Part shown: positions 35,528-43,253 of the stretch, piece by piece
Layout: every line of letters starts with the position of its first letter
How positions within the stretch are numbered: the first letter of the stretch is position 1
Assembly: GCF_000175235.1 (NCBI RefSeq)
Contig: NZ_ACQT01000011.1
Location: 1-51,785, forward strand
DNA from: Acidovorax delafieldii 2AN
GTDB lineage: Bacteria; Pseudomonadota; Gammaproteobacteria; Burkholderiales; Burkholderiaceae_C
Direction of reading: 5' to 3'
Length of the DNA stretch: 51,785 nucleotides
The notes under the pieces: generated by a model
What the model saw: only the letters and a program-made list of their open reading frames with translations
Told to the model about the DNA's origin: nothing
Databases searched by the model: none
Translations under genes and position numbers: made by a program

Positions 35528-36418
35528 ATGACCGACCTTCTTTCGATAGCACCCCGCGACAAGGCTGAAATACTGGCCCAGGCGCTGCCTTATATCCGCA
35601 AGTTCCATGGCAAGACCATGGTCATCAAATATGGCGGAAACGCCATGACCGACCCCGATCTCCAGGCCGATTTTGCCGAGGATGTGGTGTTGCTCAAGCT
35701 TGTGGGCATGAACCCGGTGGTGGTGCACGGGGGCGGCCCGCAGATCGAGACGGCGCTCAACCGGCTGGGCAAGAAGGGCCATTTCATCCAGGGCATGCGC
35801 GTCACCGATGCCGAAACCATGGAAGTGGTCGAGTGGGTGCTGGCCGGCGAGGTGCAGCAGGACATCGTGGGCCTGATCAATCAGGCGGGCGGCAAGGCCG
35901 TGGGCCTGACCGGGCGCGATGGCGGCATGATCCGCGCGCAAAAGCTCAAGATGGTGGACAGCAAGGATCCAAGCATCGAGCACGACGTGGGGCAGGTAGG
36001 CGACATCGTCGCCATCGACCCCAGCGTGGTGAAGGCGCTGCAGGATGACGCCTTCATCCCCGTCATCAGCCCCATCGGCTTCGGCGAGAACAACGAAAGC
36101 TACAACATCAATGCCGACGTGGTGGCGAGCAAGCTGGCCACGGTGCTGCAGGCAGAAAAGCTCATGTTGCTGACCAACACCCCCGGGGTGCTGGACAAGG
36201 AGGGCAAGCTGCTCACCGACCTCACGGCGCGCGAGATCGACGCGCTGTTCGCAGACGGCACCATCTCGGGCGGCATGCTGCCCAAGATTGCCGGGGCGCT
36301 CGATGCCGCCCGTGCGGGGGTGAACGCGGTGCACATCATCGACGGACGGGTGCCCCATGCCATGCTGCTGGAAATCCTGACCGATCAGGCCTACGGCACG
36401 ATGATTCGCAGCCACTAA
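35528..36418 (+). CDS. argB: Acetylglutamate kinase
   Basis: ArgB phosphorylates N-acetylglutamate in arginine synthesis. The 296-residue protein has the ATP-binding [11 protein letters not shown], the substrate loop [21 protein letters not shown] and [15 protein letters not shown]. Length is normal. The ATG at 35528 gives the usual N-terminus; 16 extra upstream residues are possible but not family-like. CACAAT at 35485-35490 may be a -10 element. It is a housekeeping gene just outside the polysaccharide locus. Confidence 0.97.
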   Translation: MTDLLSIAPRDKAEILAQALPYIRKFHGKTMVIKYGGNAMTDPDLQADFAEDVVLLKLVGMNPVVVHGGGPQIETALNRLGKKGHFIQGMRVTDAETMEVVEWVLAGEVQQDIVGLINQAGGKAVGLTGRDGGMIRAQKLKMVDSKDPSIEHDVGQVGDIVAIDPSVVKALQDDAFIPVISPIGFGENNESYNINADVVASKLATVLQAEKLMLLTNTPGVLDKEGKLLTDLTAREIDALFADGTISGGMLPKIAGALDAARAGVNAVHIIDGRVPHAMLLEILTDQAYGTMIRSH

Positions 36419-36586
36419 CATGGCCCAAGCCCTCGCGCGGCGGCCCCGCTTCTCCCTTCGCTCCTGTCGCTGCGCAATGAAGCGTGGGGGGGCGCTGTGC
36501 GCGGGCCACAGGGGCGCGCGGTGCGCTCGGCCTGTGTGGACAGACCAAGCCATGCGTGGCCTGACGGAACGCCAGGGATAACTTTC

Positions 36587-37279
36587 ATGCGCCTGCTCCT
36601 GGTCGAAGACGACGTGATGGTGGCCAGCGGCATCAAGCTCGGGCTCACCGACGCGGGCTACGCTGTTGACTGGGTGGGCAGCGGCGAGCGGGCCGAAGAG
36701 GTGCTTCGCACCGAATCCTTCGATGCCGCCATCATCGACATTGGCCTTCCCGCCATGGACGGGCTCGAGCTGACCCGCCGCCTGCGCCGCCCGGGCATGG
36801 CCAGTTCCGCCATGCCGGTGCTCATCCTCACAGCCCGCGATGCCCTGCACGACCGGGTGCAGGGGCTGGACCTGGGCGCAGACGACTACATGGTCAAGCC
36901 GTTCGAGCTGCCCGAGCTGCTGGCGCGCCTGCGGGCCTTGCTGCGCCGCTCGCAGGCCGCCACCACGGCGGTGCTGAGTTTTGGCCCACTGGAACTCGAC
37001 ACGGCGGGGCGCCGCGCCAGCGTTCGCTCGGGCGAGATCGACCAAGTGATCGATCTGGGCCCCCGCGAGTGGACGGTGCTCGAATACCTGCTCATCCACG
37101 CCCCCAAGCCTGCCAGCAAGGACAAGCTGTTGCAGGCGCTCACCGGGTGGGATAAGGAGATCACGCCCAATGCCGTCGAGGTCTATGTCTCGCGGCTGCG
37201 CGGCAAGCTCGAGCCGCACGGCGTTGCCCTGCGGTCCATCCGCGGTTTTGGCTACCGGCTGGAACTGCAACTGCCCTGA
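36587..37279 (+). CDS. OmpR-family response regulator (TctD/QseB-like)
   Basis: The 230-residue protein has a receiver domain with acidic E7, D8, D9, phosphoacceptor D51 (IIDIGLPAMDG) and K104 (MVKPFELPELL). The winged-helix OmpR DNA-binding domain follows (about 130-230, LGPREWTVLEYLL, VEVYVSRLRGKL, IRGFGYRLE). It is followed 14 bp later by its sensor kinase. Regulated genes are unknown; in TctDE systems the target is tricarboxylate uptake, but no transporter is nearby. Confidence 0.93.
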   Translation: MRLLLVEDDVMVASGIKLGLTDAGYAVDWVGSGERAEEVLRTESFDAAIIDIGLPAMDGLELTRRLRRPGMASSAMPVLILTARDALHDRVQGLDLGADDYMVKPFELPELLARLRALLRRSQAATTAVLSFGPLELDTAGRRASVRSGEIDQVIDLGPREWTVLEYLLIHAPKPASKDKLLQALTGWDKEITPNAVEVYVSRLRGKLEPHGVALRSIRGFGYRLELQLP

Positions 37280-37293
37280 ACCTGCGCCCCACC

Positions 37294-38781
37294 ATGCAGC
37301 GGCCCCGACTTCGCGCGATGACTTCCGATCTGCGCAACCGGCTGCTGATGCTGCTGGTGCTGCCCCTGCTGGCGCTGGCCTTGGTGGGCGTCTGGCTCGA
37401 CTACCGCTCGGCGGATGAGGCGGCCGAGCGCCATGATCTGCGCTTGGTGCGCCTGCTGCCCGCGCTGGCCGATTCTGTGCTGGCCCCGCCGATCCACGAC
37501 AGCGGGCCGCCTCTGCTGCTGTTGGCGCCGCCGGTCGAAGACTTCCTGCGCCAGAACGCGGGCTACGCAAGCTACAGCGTGCGCGACACCTCGGGCCACC
37601 TGCTGCTGGGGGACGACTGGGTGCATGGCGCCGTGCCCACCACCCATGCGCCCGAGTTCCACAGCGTGGAGTTTGGCGGCGTTACCTACCGCGTGGCCGT
37701 GCAGCGCGGGCGCACGGGTGCCGGCGAGCTGGTGGTGGCGCTGGCCGATGGGTCCGACCCGCGCCAGCAATGGGCGCAGCAACTGCTGCTGCGCGTGCTG
37801 CTGCCCAACCTGGTGCTGGTCGCGGCGGCCGGTCTGGCCATCCACTGGGCGGTGCGCAGGGCCTTCAAGCCGCTGGTCGATCTGGCGGACGCGGTGGAGC
37901 GGCGCTCGCCGCGCGACCTGAGTCCCATCGATGAAACCGCATCGCCATCGGAAGTGCGCCCACTGGTGCACTCGCTCAACCGCCTGTTCGCGCTGGTGAA
38001 CGCCCAGGCCGAAGGGCAGCGCCGCTTTGTGGCCGATGCGGCCCACCAGTTGCGCACGCCGCTGGCCGGGCTGCAGGCGCAGGTGGAGGCGTGGGCCCTG
38101 ATGGCGCGGGCCTCGGTGCCGGCATCGTTGTCGCTCAATTTTAATAAGAAACACCCTCCAGCGCACGATCCACGTGCGCAAGGTGCTATTGTTTTAGGAG
38201 TTGATGAGATCGAGAAGCTGCGCAACGCCACGCGGCGCACGTCGCAACTCGCCCACCAGTTGCTGGCCCTGTCGCGCGCCGATGCCCGCAGCCTGGACGC
38301 CCAGCCACCCCAGCGCGTGGACCTGAAAGACCTCTGCGAGACACTGCTCGAAACTTTTCTCGACCCCGCCACCGGCAAGGGGCTCGACCTGGGGCTGGAT
38401 GTGCAGCCCGTGCATGTCACCGGCCACGGTTGGCTGTTGCGCGAACTGCTCTCCAACCTGGTCGACAACGCCATCAAGTACACCCCTGCGCCGGGGGTGG
38501 TCACCATCCGCTGCGGGGTGCGGCGCAACGGGCTGAATCCACCCCGCGTGTTCCTGCAGGTCGAGGACGACGGCCCGGGCATCGCCGAGGCCGAGCGCGG
38601 ACGCGTCGTGCAGCGGTTCTACCGCGTGCCGGGCGCGGCGGGAGAAGGCACCGGTCTGGGGCTGGCCATTGCTGACGAGATCGTGCGCGTGCACCACGCA
38701 TCGCTGACCCTCGCACCCGGTGGGCACGGGCGCGGCCTGCTGGTGACGGTGGTCTTCCCGCCAGAAGCGCCGGGCGCCTGA
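37294..38781 (+). CDS. Sensor histidine kinase (TctE/QseC-like) with in-frame insertion
   Basis: The 495-residue kinase has transmembrane helices at about residues 17-38 and 165-187 flanking a periplasmic 2CSK_N-like sensor domain. A HAMP linker follows, then the H box FVADAAHQLRTPLAGL (H251), N box ELLSNLVDNAIKYTP, and G boxes VEDDGPGI and GTGLGLAIADEI. Between the two helices of the dimerisation domain, residues about 281-303 (SLNFNKKHPPAHDPRAQGAI) are extra compared with relatives. They are encoded by a low-GC interspersed hairpin element. Start may also be ATG 37318. Confidence 0.92.
   Translation: MQRPRLRAMTSDLRNRLLMLLVLPLLALALVGVWLDYRSADEAAERHDLRLVRLLPALADSVLAPPIHDSGPPLLLLAPPVEDFLRQNAGYASYSVRDTSGHLLLGDDWVHGAVPTTHAPEFHSVEFGGVTYRVAVQRGRTGAGELVVALADGSDPRQQWAQQLLLRVLLPNLVLVAAAGLAIHWAVRRAFKPLVDLADAVERRSPRDLSPIDETASPSEVRPLVHSLNRLFALVNAQAEGQRRFVADAAHQLRTPLAGLQAQVEAWALMARASVPASLSLNFNKKHPPAHDPRAQGAIVLGVDEIEKLRNATRRTSQLAHQLLALSRADARSLDAQPPQRVDLKDLCETLLETFLDPATGKGLDLGLDVQPVHVTGHGWLLRELLSNLVDNAIKYTPAPGVVTIRCGVRRNGLNPPRVFLQVEDDGPGIAEAERGRVVQRFYRVPGAAGEGTGLGLAIADEIVRVHHASLTLAPGGHGRGLLVTVVFPPEAPGA
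38133..38200 (+). repeat. Short interspersed hairpin element, copy B (inside the sensor kinase)
   Basis: The element contains the stem GCGCACG-ATCCA-CGTGCGC (38161-38179), followed by GGTGCTATTGTTTTAGGAG, and begins with the A/T-rich CTCAATTTTAATAAG. Its base composition stands out from the GC-rich kinase gene. It is read through in frame. Confidence 0.6.
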
Positions 38782-39301
38782 CGGGGCGCGGCGCTTGCGC
38801 CTCGGAGTGGGATGGGGCGAGTGCGGTCGTCGCTCAGAGTGCAGTGCCCGGCACCTGCTCGTGACCAGGCCTGCCGCCGTGAGCGAGGCCAGCCTGGGTA
38901 CTCCTTGTAATCGTGGTCGTGGCCGTGGTTGCCGCTAAAGGGGTCAACGTGGCAATGGTGGGGCACATGGCTTCGCCGTTGTCGTGCGCACCGGCGCGAG
39001 GGTGGGCGATTGGCGAGGTGCAGCCAACGAAGGCGGACCGCCGTGCAGTTGCCGGCTTCGCGGGTAGGGGAACAGAGGTGGTGTGTAATGGCCACCCATG
39101 GCCGCTGCGTGCAAGGCCAGAAAACCTGGGCCTGTGCGCTCCAGCACCAGTGCGCTGGGCGGGCGCTGCAAAAAAGGGCTGTGCGAGAATCATTTCCACA
39201 CATGATTTACGCACCGTCCCCTGCCGCGCAACCACTGCACAGCCCGTGCAGACGCGCCTTGCGCATGCACGGCGCTGGTGCCCAACCCATCCCCGTCGCG
39301 C
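38782..39301. other. 520-bp gap with no confident gene
   Basis: No reading frame here looks like a conserved protein. Minus-strand frames contain His-rich pieces (HHCHVD, NHGHDHDY in one frame; PHTTS-like Pro/Arg-rich sequence in another) that could be remnants of a small metal-related gene. A GAGAATCATTTCC at 39185-39197 partly matches a Fur box (about 10 of 14 symmetric positions). Neither signal is strong enough for a call. Confidence 0.3.
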
Positions 39302-39967
39302 ATGTCTGAACTTCTGCCCGCACCCGAGCCCGCCAGCCATGCCGACGCGGGTGAAAACCCTCCTGCGCGCAAGCGCCCCAAGCCGGGCGAACGCCGGGCG
39401 CAGATCCTTCAGGCGCTGGCCCAGATGCTGGAGCAGCCGGGGGCCGAGCGCATCACCACGGCCGCGCTGGCGGCGCGCCTGTCGGTCAGCGAGGCGGCCC
39501 TGTACCGGCACTTCGCCAGCAAGGCCCAGATGTTCGAGGGTCTGATCGATTTCATCGAAGAGGCCGTGTTCAGCCGGGTGGCGCAGATTCTGGGGCGCGA
39601 GCAGCCCGTTCTTGCCCCATCGCTGGCCGGCGCCCCGCAGGCGGCGCGCGTGGTGGCGCTGGTGCTGCAGTTCGGAGAGCGCAACCCCGGGCTGGTGCGC
39701 GTGATGGTGGGCGATGCCCTGGTGCTGGAGCATGAGCGTCTGCAGCAGCGCATGAACCAGTTTTTCGAGCGCATCGAATCCACCTTGCGCCAGTGCCTTC
39801 GCCCCGTGGCGGACGAGGCCGGGTCGTCCACCCCCACCGTGGATGTCCAGGTGGCAGCCAGCGTGCTCACCGCGTTCATGCTGGGCCGGCTGCAGCGTTT
39901 CGCCCGTTCGGGTTTTCGGCGATTGCCAACCGAGCATCTCGACGCTAGTCTGGCGCGCATGCTCTGA
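39302..39967 (+). CDS. slmA: SlmA-like nucleoid occlusion factor (TetR family)
   Basis: The 221-residue protein has a long disordered Pro/Glu start, then RRAQILQALAQMLEQPG and an HTH (ITTAALAARLSVSEAALYRHF) directly followed by ASKAQMFEGLIDFIEEAVF. This is the SlmA signature. In gammaproteobacteria SlmA binds DNA and blocks FtsZ rings over the nucleoid. The rest (about 95-221) is the helical dimerisation domain. Position after argB and a two-component pair agrees with related genomes as I remember them. The ATG at 39302 is chosen; upstream codons are open. Confidence 0.85.
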   Translation: MSELLPAPEPASHADAGENPPARKRPKPGERRAQILQALAQMLEQPGAERITTAALAARLSVSEAALYRHFASKAQMFEGLIDFIEEAVFSRVAQILGREQPVLAPSLAGAPQAARVVALVLQFGERNPGLVRVMVGDALVLEHERLQQRMNQFFERIESTLRQCLRPVADEAGSSTPTVDVQVAASVLTAFMLGRLQRFARSGFRRLPTEHLDASLARML

Positions 39968-40117
39968 CGGAGCTGCCAGGCCAGCCCCGCCACTGCAGGG
40001 CCCGCCGCCGTCCGGCCCCTGACCGCTGTCATGGGCGGGTGGTGTGCGAACAACGTCCGGGCGGCACAAGCCCCCTTACTTTTGGAGGGGCTTTGCGAGC
40101 ACTGCCCAATTTGCTGC

Positions 40118-40145
40118 AAAATAGCACGAACGTTCGTTTTATTTT
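40118..40145. promoter_or_regulatory. Palindromic operator upstream of the TetR/acyl-CoA dehydrogenase unit
   Basis: The perfect palindrome ACGAACGTTCGT (40126-40137) is flanked by A/T-rich arms that extend the symmetry to 28 bp with only two mismatched pairs. It lies 5-32 bp upstream of the TetR ATG and overlaps or follows a possible promoter (TTGCGA at 40093, CAAAAT at 40117). It is a very good candidate for the binding site of the TetR protein encoded next. Confidence 0.75.
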
Positions 40146-40150
40146 CGCGC

Positions 40151-40855
40151 ATGCCTTCCTCTACCAAATCCAGCCAAGTCACCCGTATTCCGCGCGCAGC
40201 CGGCAGCACGGGCCGGGCGTTGCAAAAGGGCCAGCAGACCAAGGCCGTTATCGTGGATGCCGCTCTGGGCCTGGCCACCCATATCGGCCTTGAAGGCCTG
40301 TCGATCGGCGCATTGGCCGATGTCACCGGCATGAGCAAGTCGGGCGTATTTGCCCACTTCGGCTCGCGCGAAGAGTTGCAGATATCGGTGATCCGTGAAT
40401 ACCACACCCGTTTCGAGCAGGAGGTGTTCTACCCCGCCATGGCTGCGCCGCGTGGCGTGGCACGCCTCCGGGCCCTGTTTGACAACTGGATGAAGCGCAC
40501 CTCGATCGAAATTGACTCGGGCTGCATCTACATCAGTGGCGCCATCGAGTTCGGCGACCGCACGGGCCCCGTGCGCGATGCCCTGGTCAGTTCGGTGCTC
40601 ACGTGGCATGCCGCCATGCGGCGCGCCATCGAACATTGCCAGGAGCTGGGCCAGCTGTGCGAGGAGGCCAGCCCCGAGCAGATGCTCTTCGAGATCCACG
40701 GCCTCATCCTCGCGCTGCACTACGAAGCGCGCTTCCTGCAAACCCCGGGCTCCATCGATCGGGCCATCACGGGTTTCAACAACATCCTGGCCCGCAACAG
40801 CCGAGTTCCTGTCGCAACGGGCCGCCACCTTTCCACCCAAACCACCAAGGAGTAA
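40151..40855 (+). CDS. TetR-family regulator of fatty acid degradation (inferred)
   Basis: The 234-residue protein has a Ser/Arg-rich start and an N-terminal HTH (about 30-80, IGALADVTGMSKSGVFAHF, GSREELQISVI). The helical C-terminal domain includes WMKRTSIEIDSGCIYISGA, like the YcdC/TetR_C group. The palindrome immediately upstream indicates autoregulation. The 4-bp gap to the acyl-CoA dehydrogenase gene and the following beta-oxidation genes suggest that it responds to an acyl-CoA and represses this operon. Ligand is not shown by sequence. Confidence 0.88.
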   Translation: MPSSTKSSQVTRIPRAAGSTGRALQKGQQTKAVIVDAALGLATHIGLEGLSIGALADVTGMSKSGVFAHFGSREELQISVIREYHTRFEQEVFYPAMAAPRGVARLRALFDNWMKRTSIEIDSGCIYISGAIEFGDRTGPVRDALVSSVLTWHAAMRRAIEHCQELGQLCEEASPEQMLFEIHGLILALHYEARFLQTPGSIDRAITGFNNILARNSRVPVATGRHLSTQTTKE

Positions 40856-40859
40856 ACCC

Positions 40860-42656
40860 ATGCCTACCTACACGCCGCCCCTGCGCGACATGCAATTCGT
40901 CATGCACGAAGTGCTGAAGGTCAGTGATGAATTCAAGGCGCTGCCGCCGCATGCCGAGGTGGATGCGGACACCATCAACGCCGTGCTCGAAGAGGGCGGA
41001 AAGTTTGCCGCCGAAGTGGCTTTCCCGCTCAACATCAGTGGCGACACCGAAGGCTGCAAGCTCGACAAGTCCACCCACGAAGTCACCACGCCCCAGGGTT
41101 TCAAAGAAGCCTACGCCAAGTACGTCGAAGGCGGCTGGGCAGCGCTTTCGTGCGACCCGGCCTATGGCGGCCAGGGCCTGCCGTTCGTGGTGAACCAGTG
41201 CTTCTACGAGATGATGAACTCGGCCAACCAGGCCTGGACCATGTACCCCGGCCTGAGCCATGGCGCCTACGAGTGCCTGCACGCCCACGGCACCGAAGAG
41301 CAAAAGAAGATCTACCTGCCCAAGCTCACCAGCGGCGAGTGGACCGGCACCATGTGCCTGACCGAACCCCATTGCGGCACCGACCTGGGCCTGCTGCGCA
41401 CCAAGGCCGAGCCCCAGGCCGACGGCACCTACAAGATCACGGGCGCCAAGATCTTCATCTCGGCCGGCGAGCACGACATGACCAGCAACATCGTGCACCT
41501 GGTGCTGGCGCGCCTGCCCGATGCGCCCGTGGGCAGCAAGGGCATCAGCCTGTTCGTCGTGCCCAAGTTCAAGGTGAATGCCGACGGCAGCCTGGGCGAG
41601 CGCAACGCCATCTACTGCGGTGGCCTGGAGCACAAGATGGGCATCCATGGCAACGCCACTGCGCAGATCGTGATCGACGGCGCCACCGGCACCATGGTGG
41701 GCCAGCCCAACAAGGGCCTAGCCGCCATGTTCGTGATGATGAACGCCGCCCGCCTGGGCGTGGGCAACCAGTCGCTCGGCCTGACCGAAGTGGCCTACCA
41801 GAACGCCCTGGCCTATGCCAAGGACCGCATCCAGATGCGCAGCCTCTCGGGTACCAAGGCCAAGGACAAGCCGGCCGACCCCATCATCGTGCACCCCGAC
41901 GTGCGCAAGATGCTGCTCACCGCCAAGGCCTACGCCGAAGGCGGCCGCGCGCTGCAATGCTTTTGCGCGCTGCTGCTCGACAAGGAGCTGAGCCACCCCG
42001 ACGAGAAGGTGCGCAAGGAATCCGGCGAAATGCTGGCCCTGCTCACCCCCATCGTCAAGGCCTTCATCACCGACAACGGCTACGAGGCCGCCACGATGTG
42101 CCAGCAGGTCTTTGGCGGCCACGGCTACATCAAGGAATGGGGCATGGAGCAGTACGTGCGTGATGCCCGCATCAACATGATCTATGAAGGCACCAACACC
42201 ATCCAGTCGCTGGACCTGCTGGGCCGCAAGATTCTGGGCAACAACGGCGCCACGCTCAAGAAGTTCGGCAAGCTGGTGGGCCAGCTGGTGGAAGAAGAGG
42301 GCGTCAACGAGAAGATGGCCGAGTTCATCAACCCCATCGCCTACCTGGGCGACCAGATGACCAAGTTCACTACCGAAATCGGTTTCCGCGGCATGCAGAA
42401 CCCCGACGAAGTGGGTGCTGCTGCCGTGGACTACCTGCGCGTGGCCGGCCACCTGGTGTTCGGCTACTTCTTTGCCCGCATGGCCCAGGTGGCTCTGCGC
42501 GAAATTGCCGCCGGCAACACCGACCCGTTCTACCAGGCCAAGCTGCAGACGGCGCGCTTCTACTTCGCCAAGCTGTTCCCCGAAACGGCGACGCTGATGC
42601 GCACCGCCCGTGCCGGCAGCAAGGTGCTGATGGACACCGACCTGGCGCTGGCCTGA
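40860..42656 (+). CDS. Acyl-CoA dehydrogenase (DmdC/FadE-like, long form)
   Basis: The 598-residue flavoenzyme has an N-terminal extension (MPTYTPPLRDMQFVMHEVL), then the acyl-CoA dehydrogenase N, middle (TGTMCLTEPHCGTDLGLL) and C domains (MCQQVFGGHGYIKEWGMEQ, RDARINMIYEGTNTIQSLDL). An extra C-terminal domain (about 465-598) is typical of the 590-600 residue subfamily that includes 3-methylmercaptopropionyl-CoA dehydrogenase. It catalyses the first step of beta-oxidation using FAD and passes electrons to ETF. The start follows AAGGAG. Exact chain length preference cannot be read from sequence. Confidence 0.95.
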   Translation: MPTYTPPLRDMQFVMHEVLKVSDEFKALPPHAEVDADTINAVLEEGGKFAAEVAFPLNISGDTEGCKLDKSTHEVTTPQGFKEAYAKYVEGGWAALSCDPAYGGQGLPFVVNQCFYEMMNSANQAWTMYPGLSHGAYECLHAHGTEEQKKIYLPKLTSGEWTGTMCLTEPHCGTDLGLLRTKAEPQADGTYKITGAKIFISAGEHDMTSNIVHLVLARLPDAPVGSKGISLFVVPKFKVNADGSLGERNAIYCGGLEHKMGIHGNATAQIVIDGATGTMVGQPNKGLAAMFVMMNAARLGVGNQSLGLTEVAYQNALAYAKDRIQMRSLSGTKAKDKPADPIIVHPDVRKMLLTAKAYAEGGRALQCFCALLLDKELSHPDEKVRKESGEMLALLTPIVKAFITDNGYEAATMCQQVFGGHGYIKEWGMEQYVRDARINMIYEGTNTIQSLDLLGRKILGNNGATLKKFGKLVGQLVEEEGVNEKMAEFINPIAYLGDQMTKFTTEIGFRGMQNPDEVGAAAVDYLRVAGHLVFGYFFARMAQVALREIAAGNTDPFYQAKLQTARFYFAKLFPETATLMRTARAGSKVLMDTDLALA

Positions 42657-42700
42657 GCGTCCGATCTGCCGATTTCAGCCTGAATTGCATTGGAGTCTTC

Positions 42701-43135
42701 ATGAATAAAGCGCTAGCAGCTATTGTTTTTATAGTAACGGCCGCCCCGGTGTGGGCGCAGATGTCCCCCGTGGGCCTGTGGCGCAATGTGGACGACAAGA
42801 CCGGCGAGGCCAAGGCTGAGATCCGCATTCGCGAGAACGGGGGCGCCCTCACGGGCGTGCTCGAAAAGCGGCTGTCGAAGGACGCCAAGCCCGAGGATCT
42901 GTGCAAGGAGTGCAGCGACGACCGCAAGGATAAGCCGCTGCTGGGCCTGGAGATCATCCGCAGCGCCAAGAAGGCCGAGGACAAGGAAGTCTGGGAAGGC
43001 GGCAAGATCCTGGACCCCGAAAACGGCCGCAACTACACGCTGCGCATGACGCCCGTCGAGGGCGGCAAGAAGCTGGAGGTGCGCGGCTCCATCGGCCCCT
43101 TCGGTCGTACCCAGACCTGGCTTCGGGTGCAGTAA
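42701..43135 (+). CDS. DUF2147 exported protein
   Basis: The 144-residue protein has a signal peptide cut near VWA/QM (residues 17-20). The DUF2147 domain follows (SPVGLWRNVDDKTGEAKAEI, DPENGRNYTLRM, LEVRGSIGPFGRTQTWLRV). Family members are small periplasmic beta-barrel proteins of unknown function, often near fatty acid or PHA genes in this order. The hydrophobic core of its signal peptide is encoded by a copy of the interspersed hairpin element. Confidence 0.85.
   Translation: MNKALAAIVFIVTAAPVWAQMSPVGLWRNVDDKTGEAKAEIRIRENGGALTGVLEKRLSKDAKPEDLCKECSDDRKDKPLLGLEIIRSAKKAEDKEVWEGGKILDPENGRNYTLRMTPVEGGKKLEVRGSIGPFGRTQTWLRVQ
42706..42738 (+). repeat. Short interspersed hairpin element, copy C (encodes signal peptide core)
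   Basis: AAAGCGCTAGCAGCTATTG followed by a T-rich stretch and ATAGTAAC repeats the GCGC-TAG-CAGCTAT core of the other copies. AGCGCT and GCTAGC are short palindromes within it. It covers codons 3-13 of the DUF2147 gene. Confidence 0.55.
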
Positions 43136-43253
43136 GCCGCCTTCCCTCTTTTACACCCCCCCGTTTGCCTCGCGTTGGTCCAAGAGCCTGGATGCAACCC
43201 CTGGCCAAGGTCCCGACAAGCTCGGTCCGAACGGAAAGAACCTACACAAACCC

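Noticed and set aside
35291-37570. 759-codon minus-strand frame across argB and the two-component genes
   Set aside because: Open only because of high GC; both plus-strand genes have full conserved motifs.
39185-39197. Fur-like box
   Set aside because: Only a partial match, expected by chance a few times in a window this size, and no iron-related gene follows.
38834-40069. 411-codon minus-strand frame over slmA and the gap before it
   Set aside because: It is antisense to a clear SlmA; the His-rich end is split between frames and does not match a family I know.
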